64,000 nt of DNA, taken from positions 620,001 through 684,000 of the forward strand of contig CAVRAR010000018.1 of the NCBI GenBank assembly GCA_963719005.1, given 5' to 3'. This DNA comes from G963675935 sp963719005 (GTDB taxonomy: Bacteria > Planctomycetota > Planctomycetia > Pirellulales > Thermoguttaceae). Shown piece after piece: positions 57,737 through 64,000 of the stretch. Position 1 is the stretch's first letter. The number at the start of each line of letters is the position of its first letter. A program made the translations under genes and the position numbers. The notes under the pieces are model-generated. The model did not search any database and was not told the DNA's origin. It saw nothing but the letters and a program-made list of their open reading frames with translations.

Positions 57737-59481
57737 TCAGTTGATGGCAATAACGTCAAACTCCGCGCAGAAAACTCGCGCTGCACCGCCTTGGGATGAA
57801 TCACGCTGTCGTTGTCCTTGTCGATCGCGAACGGACCGGCCTTCATCTTGATGTGGACGTGATACTCTTCGGCCAGGTCCGATGGTACTCGCCACGAGTA
57901 CCGGCAGGTGAAACCTCAGCCATACTCGAAACTGCCCTTTTCGATCACCTTCCCTTTGGCGTCGGTGATGATGAACTTGGGCTTTGAAGGGCGGCCGCCT
58001 TTGACCGTCATTTCGTCGCAAACCTCGCCGGCCGAGCCGATCAGCGTCAATCCGAGCGACAAGACCTCGCGCTTCGGACCGTTCTCGAAGAAGTCGGCCG
58101 TCACCACCGGCTTGTACGGCGGGCCGAAGGGCATCACCACCGTCTCCCCTTTGACTACCTTGACCGCCTTGTACGAAGCGGTCGCTTGGGCCGAGACCGT
58201 CGATTGCCGAACGACGGTATCCGACTCCGACGAGTCGCCCAGCAACGCATTCAGACCCTGCACCATCGACTCCAACGCGCCCTTCTTCTCGTCGGCCTTT
58301 TTCTCGGGTTTTTTCTCCTCCTTGTTCTCGTCCGCCTTTTTCGGCTCCTTGGCGGCCGTCGCGTCAATGGTGTAGGACATCAACTTCCACTCGCCTTCCG
58401 GCACGGGGATCGGGGCGTCCTTCTCGCCGCGAATGTCGAGGACGCCCAGGTCGCCGTAGATGATCGCGTTGAACTTGAGGCTGGCGTTCTTCACCTTGCC
58501 CAACGGCATCGAGGAGGCCGTCAGCGTGAGCTTGTCGCCGGCGGGAGAAATCTTCACGTCGTAGAATCGGCCGTCAATGTTGACCAGCTTCGACACGTTA
58601 TGCATGCTGTCGCTGTCGCGGGGGTCGTACTGCGAATCGCCGTTCGGGTTCGGATCGACCAGCAGCACGTCGCCCGGTTCGGCGCCGACCTGGCTGTTGG
58701 GCGCAACAACGTCCTTGCTGATGCGGATTTCATCGTTGAATCGCCCGTTGCTGTTGAAATCGATCAGAACGACGTGCCGTTTCTTTCCGTCCAGGGTGAT
58801 GTCGCCTTCGCGATACGCGCCGGGGTTCATCGACATCACGACGTAGGTGACATCCCGCGAAGCGCCGATTTCTCGTCCTTCCAGAAAGAAGGAATAATCC
58901 AGCTTGGTTCCCGCGTCGTCGATCACCAGATCGATGCGGGGAAACTGGAAGAACGACCCCACACGTCGCGGGCCGCGCTGCGGCTCCTCGTCGAGCGGCT
59001 TGTCGTCGGTCAGATCGCCGTTGTGATTCAGATCGAAGTAGAGGCGATTGTAGCCGATTGGGTCGGGGGCCGACGCTTTGCCGGTCTTGGGTTTCTCCTC
59101 TTTCTTCGTCTTCTCGGCGGCGGGTTTTGCATCCTTGCCCGCCGGTGGGATCGCGTCGAGCGCGAAGGCATATTCTTGCGAGCCCAGCTTGAGGACGGCG
59201 CGGAAGGGACGCTCCGACCGGTACTTCGGCTCCTTCTTCACGATCCGCTGGAAGGCGGCCACCGGTCCCTGATTTCCTATCGGGGCGCCGTCTTTTCCGA
59301 TTTGCACGAAGATGGTCTGCGCGTTTGCGACCCGATAGACGTAGTCCGATTTCTGCGGATTCTGTTGATCGACCCGTTTGAGTTCGAGCGTGCAGGTTTC
59401 GGCCCGAGCGACGACCGTGGCGGCAAGGATGGCCGATGATGCAACGGCCGCGCCGAGGAGGAAGCGCGCTGGAATTTTCAT
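57737..59481 (-). CDS. Putative selenoprotein B: exported, UGA (Sec) at codon 522, one frameshift near the end
   Basis: Starts at 59481. Signal peptide 1-28 (A-T-V-V-A-R-A-E-T). Two EF-hand-like loops, D-L-N-H-N-G-D-L-T-D-D and D-F-N-S-N-G-R-F-N-D-E, suggest calcium binding. K-F-I-I-T-D-A-K-G-K-V-I-E-K-G-S-F-E-Y-G leads to the TGA at 57916-57918, then G-F-T-C-R-Y-S-W-R-V-P and V-H-I-K-M-K-A-G-P-F-A-I-D-K-D-N-D. Near 57760-57775 one base is missing. With it restored, the protein ends E-F-D-V-I-A-I-N at TGA 57737-57739, which overlaps the ribosome site of gene A. As written the frame would run into gene A without a stop. Confidence 0.75.
57884..57918 (-). promoter_or_regulatory. SECIS-like hairpin and UGA of putative selenoprotein B
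   Basis: UGA at 57918-57916 and GGTACTCGTGGCGAGTACC at 57902-57884: same 19 bases as in gene A, same 20-nt distance to the loop, although the codons just before it differ. Confidence 0.7.
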
Positions 59482-60241
59482 AGTTGGCACTCCTGGCCGT
59501 TCAGCCGCCCCTCGCCATGGGGCCACTGGGCCTCTATTGTATTCCTTTTCACGGAGGAGTCAATCCAGGCGCATCGGTCACGGGGGCCATGCGTTCCGTC
59601 TCGACGCAAGCAGCGAACGGGCTTGTTGCCGTGGCCGGGACGTCCGGCTTCGGCGATCCACGAAACATTCCTTCCAAGCGGCGGCGGTAGAAAGTGCTGC
59701 ACGTGCCCACGATCAAAAACGGCAGATTAAAGGCATAAACGATTCCCGCCAGCATTGCCATCATGACGGGAATTGCAATCAGGCCTCCCGCGGCCCGGGG
59801 CCACGGGTCTTGGGATATCGCGACGTACCCAAGGAAGATCAACATCGGCAGCGCCACGGTGACAACCTCGATCCACAAAAGCAGCCACGAACCGAAGCGA
59901 AGCCCGGAAAATCGCTTCCGGCAGAAGCGGCCGGCCAACATCATGCCCGCCACAAGGCCGACAACCACAACGCCGTAGTATGTTGCGAATATCACAAGAG
60001 GCATGGAACCATCGTCACCTTCGCCGGCGCAGAACAACCCGAGCGCGCCGACGCCGACCATGACTGCCAGGATCGAGAAGAATCTCACGATGCTGTAGCG
60101 ACCGCCCAGCCAATGTCCCAAGAGCCATACGGCAGTCCAGGCCATAGCGGCCGACATGATTAGAGCAGTTCCACGGTAGGTCTAGCGCATTCTGGGCGAA
60201 CTCGGTAAATTGGGTTCATCTCACTCAAGGAGGTGACCCTG

Positions 60242-60589
60242 ATGAAACCGTACGATGCGGAGTTTCGCGGCGAAGTGCTCGCCGCGTGCGATACGAACGA
60301 AGAGCGGCGCATGATCGCGCTGCGTTTCAAAGTTTCAGAATCTTGGGTGCGGCGCATCCAGCAACAACGTCGCGAGACCGGCCAAGTGGCGCCAAAGAAG
60401 GCGGCTCCGCGTCAGCCCGCGTGGCATGCTTGGGCAGACTGGCTCGTCGCCAAGATCGCGGCTCGGCCCGACATCTATCTGCGCGAACTGCAAGCCGATT
60501 TGAAGCGGGAGCGCGGCGAAGAGGTTTGCCTGGGAACGCTTTGCGCCGCATGCCAAGCGCTCAAGCAGTCGCGAAAAAAAAGACGCTGA
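60242..60589 (+). CDS. IS630 transposase, first frame (DNA-binding)
   Basis: 115 residues from the ATG at 60242, with GGAGGTGA upstream. Helix-turn-helix with F-K-V-S-E-S-W-V-R-R-I-Q (about 33) and a basic region to R-K-K-R-R. It ends just after an A8 run at 60574-60581, at which a -1 frameshift would join it to the second frame. Confidence 0.88.
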   Translation: MKPYDAEFRGEVLAACDTNEERRMIALRFKVSESWVRRIQQQRRETGQVAPKKAAPRQPAWHAWADWLVAKIAARPDIYLRELQADLKRERGEEVCLGTLCAACQALKQSRKKRR

Positions 60590-61182
60590 TTGCCAGCGAA
60601 CAGGATCGCCCCGATGTGGTTGAGCAGCGCGCGGCATCGCGCGCTTCGCAGGAGTCGATCGATCCCGCCAAAGTCGTTTTCATCGATGAAACGTGGGCTA
60701 AATCCAACATGACCCGCACCTACGGCCGCTCGGAACTCGGCACGCGTTTGCTGGAAAAAACTCCTTGCGGACGTTGGCAGACGACGACTTTTTCGGGCGC
60801 ATTGCGGGCCGAGGGATTCATCGCTCCGCTTACCGTGGAAGGCGGCATCAACGGCGAACTGTTCCGCGCCTGGGTCGAGCAACATCTGGCACCGGCCTTG
60901 AAACCTGGCGACATCGTGGTGATGGACAATCTCTCCAGCCACAAGGTGGCTGGAGTTCGCAAAGCCATCGAAGCGGCCGGTGCCGAGCTGCGCTACCTGC
61001 CCCCGTACTCGCCGGACCTGAACCCCATCGAGTTGGCGTTTTCCAAGTTCAAAAAGTTGCTCCGTGACGGAGCCGAACGGACCGTCGATAAGCTATGGAA
61101 ACTCTGCGGCAGCATCCTCGACCAATTCACGGAATCCGAGTGCCGAAACTATTTTCAACACTGCGGATACCGCTACACCTAA
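60574..61182 (+). CDS. IS630 transposase, second frame (DDE catalytic)
   Basis: Reads in the -1 frame from the A8 run: K-K-T-L-I-A, then V-F-I-D-E-T-W (first D), V-V-M-D-N-L-S-S-H-K (second D), S-P-D-L-N-P-I-E-L-A-F-S-K-F-K (E). All three catalytic residues are present, so the element is probably active if the frameshift occurs. Confidence 0.88.
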   Translation, partial: KKKTLIASEQDRPDVVEQRAASRASQESIDPAKVVFIDETWAKSNMTRTYGRSELGTRLLEKTPCGRWQTTTFSGALRAEGFIAPLTVEGGINGELFRAWVEQHLAPALKPGDIVVMDNLSSHKVAGVRKAIEAAGAELRYLPPYSPDLNPIELAFSKFKKLLRDGAERTVDKLWKLCGSILDQFTESECRNYFQHCGYRYT

Positions 61183-61481
61183 AATGAAACCGCTCTAGGC
61201 AGCCCAGTTGCTGTTGCGTTCCCACGCCGACGCCAAACAACAGAGCCAGCCCGCGCCAAAGGAGCAGCGCAGCGACGAGCGGGATGAGGATCAGCCACGC
61301 TTGGCGATTGCGATTCGCCTTCGGGACGACCAGCAGCAGGGCGATCAACGCCCAGGGCGCCTCCGTCGCCGCACCGTAGTACCAGTGCCAGTCGATGACG
61401 ACCGGATCGCTCGCGCAAGTGCCCACCCCGGCGATCTTCTGCGCGGCGACAATCCGCAACGGCCCGTCGCCCGGAAGGAAT

Positions 61482-61519
61482 GGTACTCGCCACGAGTACC
61501 CTCGGACACTGCCGCCTCA
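61482..61519 (-). promoter_or_regulatory. SECIS-like hairpin and UGA of putative selenoprotein C
   Basis: UGA at 61519-61517; the 19-base hairpin GGTACTCGTGGCGAGTACC at 61500-61482 is identical to genes A and B, but the loop begins 23 nt after the UGA because of one extra codon. Confidence 0.65.
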
Positions 61520-62165
61520 ACCAAATTCCAACGAGCCGGCACCCGAGGCGGTGATGTCCCGATCGCCCTGGTAAACGGCGAATGTGGGATTGTGGGAGGA
61601 CTGCAAAGTCATGTATGTCCGCCCGCCACCGTCCCGCAGCCAAGGGATGTAATTCACCTTGATCAGCCTGCCCACACGCTCCGCCGTAATCTCGGGCTTC
61701 AGTGGCGTGCCGATGTTCGGCTGGCAGGGCTTGTCGGGACTGAGAACAAGTAGTCGGTTGTTCGGCGGGGGCCAGTGTGAAGGAGATTGAGGCGAATAAG
61801 GCCCGAGCGACCAATTCGCGGCGTATCCGCCCTCGACTTCGATCACGTCAACTTGGTATTCGCCGGCCGGAAGAGTCACGCGGGCGGCAGGGCGAACCAA
61901 CTCGACGATCTTCCCCTGCTTATTGCGAAGTACGAGCTTCTCGATGTGCTTGCCTTCGAGGATCAGCAGGCAATCTGCCGGCTTCTTGGCTGGCCGTTGC
62001 GCCACGACGTCGGCGGCCAGCGCTGGTGCCGGAAGAATCGACGACATCATCGCGATCAACAGGCCGACAACTGCCACCGTTGCGCACACGGGCTTCATGA
62101 CCGCTTCTCCGCTTCCCAGACACCCTTCGGCATCAGGCCCAGATGGACCCGTATTGTATTCCTTT

Positions 62166-63662
62166 TCACGAACGCGTCAATCCAGCCGCGTCGATCACAT
62201 GCGTATCTGCCGCAGGTGTCGCCGGAACCTGATATCTTGATAGATGAAGAAGCCCGTGAAAGCGATCTCGGTACGTAGGACACCAGAATGCCAGGCACAT
62301 GAAGGGGAGGTTCAGTACGTACAGAGCGATTGCTTCCATCAGGCAGCCGATTCCAATCCGAGGCAGCAAGTTCAGCGCCGTTGACCAGTCCATCTGCTTG
62401 CCGATCAGCCTCGGCAACAGGAACCAGACTACTTCGCAGGCCAGGCCAACGGCCACGCTCAGGATTAGCCACAGCGCCAGCCACGTCAGAAAGCGGCGCG
62501 GGCTGTAGCTCTTCCGGCAACATTCCCGAGTCAGTAGAAATGCGGACGTGAGAGCGAAGACCCAAACGGCGTAGTCTGCCAGCAACATGGAAGAAACGAA
62601 TCGCCCGCTGCCGCCGAATGTACCGGCCGCAGCGACTGCCGCCGCGACTCCGAAGACCAGCACAATTGCGATCGCTGGCTTGCGTCGCACCAGCCAAGGA
62701 CTCAACAGCCAAACGGCGGTCCATGCCAGCAGCAACCACTGAAGAGGAACGCCATATTGCTCAGCCATCTGCCGCGAGAACAGATGTTCGATCGAAGGCC
62801 CGAGTATCGCGCTAAGCAGCAAGAACAGTATCAGGATGAGCCATGCCTGCCGGTTTCGATTTTCCGTCACCACAACCAGCAGTGCGAGGATCAGCGCCCA
62901 GCCGGCGAGGCCGGGCAGGTGATAATAGCCGTGCCACTCGACGATGGCGGGCGCGCTCTTATCGGGCCCCAAGTCGCCGAGGTCGTCGGAAGAAGCTACG
63001 ATGGTCAGGGGACCGCTTAGAACCGAATACGGTACTCGCCACGAGTACGTGCAGTTCGAGCCTCAGCCATATTCGAACGAGCCCGAGCCGACCTCGCGGC
63101 CGCTGCAATCGAACACGGTGAACCGTGGCGGCTTGTCCCGTTTGTTAAAAACGTAGCTTCGCCCCTCCGAATCCAAAAGGTGGTAAGCGATGAGAATTCT
63201 GCTTCCATGGCGAAAGACTCGCACCGCAGGCTTGAGCGGAGCGCCGATCTTGAGCGAACATGGTTTGCCGGGGCTGATCGTCAACCACTCCGGTCCCTTC
63301 AACACCTTGTCGCCCGGCCCCATGATACTGAAGGGGACATTGCAGGAGTATCCGCCTTTGAGGTTAATCTGTTGGAGAAGATACTCGCCTGTCGGGAGCG
63401 AGACGCTCGAACCGGGGCACTGGACGATTCCTGGGGCTCCGGGGGTGTGCGCATCGCTGCGGCCAACCCTCTTCTCCAACCTGATGCTCTCGACGGCTTC
63501 TCCATCGATGTTCAACCGGCCCATTGCGGGGGTCGTTCGGGCCGTTTCCGCAGCGGGAAGGCGGCCCGCCGCAAACAGCAGCAGGACAAGAAGCGCACAA
63601 TGTCGCCACGGCGGCCCGTTCCAGCTTGCGGCGATGATGCGCACGATTGTGGCCATTGCCAA
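62166..63662 (-). CDS. Putative selenoprotein D: exported domain, UGA (Sec) at codon 200, C-terminal membrane domain
   Basis: 498 residues reading the TGA at 63063-63065 as Sec; ends at 62166. An N-terminal signal-like segment (about 20-40, L-L-V-L-L-L-F-A-A-G) precedes a beta-type domain. F-D-C-S-G-R-E-V-G-S-G-S-F-E-Y-G then leads to U-G-S-N-C-T-Y-S-W-R-V-P. After this come G-P-L-T-I-V-A, I-V-E-W-H-G-Y-Y and about seven membrane helices (W-A-L-I-L-A-L-L-V-V-V onward). The 298 codons after the UGA contain no stop. It is the intact counterpart of gene C. The placement suggests an outside-facing Sec/Cys site attached to the membrane. Confidence 0.78.
63031..63065 (-). promoter_or_regulatory. 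SECIS-like hairpin and UGA of putative selenoprotein D
   Basis: UGA at 63065-63063; hairpin CGTACTCGTGGCGAGTACC at 63049-63031, one base different from the others (C for G at the outermost stem position). Loop 20 nt after the UGA. Confidence 0.7.
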
Positions 63663-63683
63663 ACCCCTCCGACAGTTTGCCGA

Positions 63684-64000
63684 CTACGTGCCCTCAGCTT
63701 TATTCGTCGGCGGAGGCGCAACATTGGTTGTCTTGTCGGAAAGCGAAAGGACCGTTTCCACCGTTACCGCCCGGCAATTGGTGCATTCGGCGCAGCGGAG
63801 ACAGTGCAAGCCGTCGATGCGGCGCTCGGCCGGGCCGCCGTTGACGCAGAGACTCCGGCAGTCGGCGCATTCGATACAACGATCGCGATGGAAACGAAGG
63901 AACAGGAAAGAGACGTGGTTCAACAGCGAGTAGAACGCACCCAAGGGACAGAACAGCGTGCACCACGGCCGCCACGTGAAAAACATGGCAATCACGATCA
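63684..64000 (-). CDS. NapH-like 4Fe-4S polyferredoxin, 5' truncated by the window edge
   Basis: The frame is open to the edge; a GTG at 63995 is probably internal. W-R-P-W-C-T-L-F-C-P-L-G-A-F is the membrane-helix motif of NapH/PceC/NosR-type proteins. C-I-E-C-A-D-C-R-S-L-C and C-L-R-C-A-E-C-T-N-C are ferredoxin-type clusters, shorter than usual. It passes electrons at the membrane. It ends 21 bp before putative selenoprotein D, so the two are probably one operon. Confidence 0.8.
   Translation of the reverse strand, partial: IVIAMFFTWRPWCTLFCPLGAFYSLLNHVSFLFLRFHRDRCIECADCRSLCVNGGPAERRIDGLHCLRCAECTNCRAVTVETVLSLSDKTTNVAPPPTNKAEGT

Larger units (their letters stand above)
60161..61197 (+). mobile_element. 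IS630-type insertion sequence
   Basis: About 1035 bp bounded by TA at both ends (60161-60162 and 61196-61197), as expected for IS630/Tc1-mariner insertion. Terminal inverted repeats TAGAGCAGTTCC...TAGGTCTAGCG and TAGAGCGGTTTC...TAGGTGTAGCG match at about 20 of 27 positions. It contains two overlapping transposase frames and sits inside putative selenoprotein gene C. Confidence 0.88.
59549..62098 (-). pseudogene. Putative selenoprotein C (UGA at codon 194), interrupted by an IS630-type element
   Basis: From the ATG at 62098: signal peptide 1-29, then a beta-type domain (P-A-G-E-Y-Q-V-D-V, G-T-P-L-K-P). S-G-A-G-S-L-E-F-G precedes the TGA at 61517-61519, then G-G-S-V-R-G-Y-S-W-R-V-P and G-P-L-R-I-V-A. 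A membrane part follows (W-A-L-I-A-L-L-L-V-V, N-R-N-R-Q-A-W-L-I-L-I). The element at 60161-61197 cuts it. Excision with one TA copy gives C-L-I-M-S-A-A-M-A-W-T-A-V-W-L-L-G in frame, and the rest runs to 59549. It is homologous throughout to gene D. It lacks the Cys four residues after Sec and has one extra codon there. Confidence 0.75.

Noticed and set aside
56108..63049. The four GGTACTCG palindromes as intrinsic terminators or mobile repeats after true stop codons
   Set aside because: None has a T-run, each is at the same codon phase and near-constant distance from the TGA, and the downstream reading frames are conserved between paralogues.

Overview
The window looks like a chromosomal segment of a planctomycete, probably Pirellulales-like. 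This is an inference from GC-rich coding, loosely packed genes on both strands, many secreted proteins of unknown family, RhaT-type carriers beside sugar-acid enzymes, a carbamoyltransferase/SxtJ/DUF5989 trio, and several families of intergenic palindromes. No rRNA, tRNA or CRISPR array was seen. Many genes carry single-base indels (carbamoyltransferase, GH36-like enzyme, first RhaT, 2-hydroxyacid dehydrogenase, E1/E2 gene, aldo/keto reductase, epimerase), which points to consensus errors more than to mass pseudogenisation.

Layout. 1-3.5 kb: two TPR proteins. 3.5-8.7 kb (minus): aminotransferase, Gfo/Idh oxidoreductase, carbamoyltransferase, SxtJ-like and DUF5989 proteins. 8.8-12.4 kb: a DeoR-type regulator divergent from a ceramidase-like hydrolase and an FGGY sugar kinase, with a well-formed promoter in each direction. 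12.4-17.6 kb: citramalate synthase behind a complete-looking transcription attenuator (promoter, Ile/Val leader peptide, antiterminator, terminator), then valS. 17.7-22.3 kb: a REP-associated transposase between its own palindromes, PPK2, a ROK kinase fused to an Mth938-like domain, and an RlmM-like methyltransferase. 22.5-26.1 kb: two secreted proteins of unknown function. 26.4-37.5 kb: a sugar-utilisation cluster with a GH36-like glycosidase, two RhaT-family carriers, a 2-hydroxyacid dehydrogenase, a fused E1alpha-E1beta-E2 2-oxoacid dehydrogenase and two SDRs. 37.5-47.5 kb (minus): nuoABCDEFG interrupted by an aldo/keto reductase, an AAA ATPase/DUF4276 pair and a GIY-YIG-like gene. 47.9-55.9 kb: small secreted protein, ruvX, lipase, phosphatase, Gly/His-rich TPR protein, epimerase, response regulator and MFS carrier.

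The most interesting region is 56-64 kb (minus). Four consecutive genes of one exported family each carry an in-frame UGA at the same place in a shared motif. After the UGA the reading frame stays open and conserved (Y-S-W-R-V-P, then either a beta-type tail or a multi-pass membrane domain). Each UGA is followed at about 20 nt by a nearly identical hairpin with a GUGG loop that resembles a bacterial SECIS element. I read these as a cluster of selenoproteins that seems undescribed, next to a NapH-like polyferredoxin. One of the four is interrupted by a recent IS630-type insertion, and removing it exactly restores the reading frame.

A second theme is palindromic repeats. The elements found between genes also occur in frame inside valS, nuoG, nuoD, nuoA and the E2 linkers, where they are translated into extra peptide.
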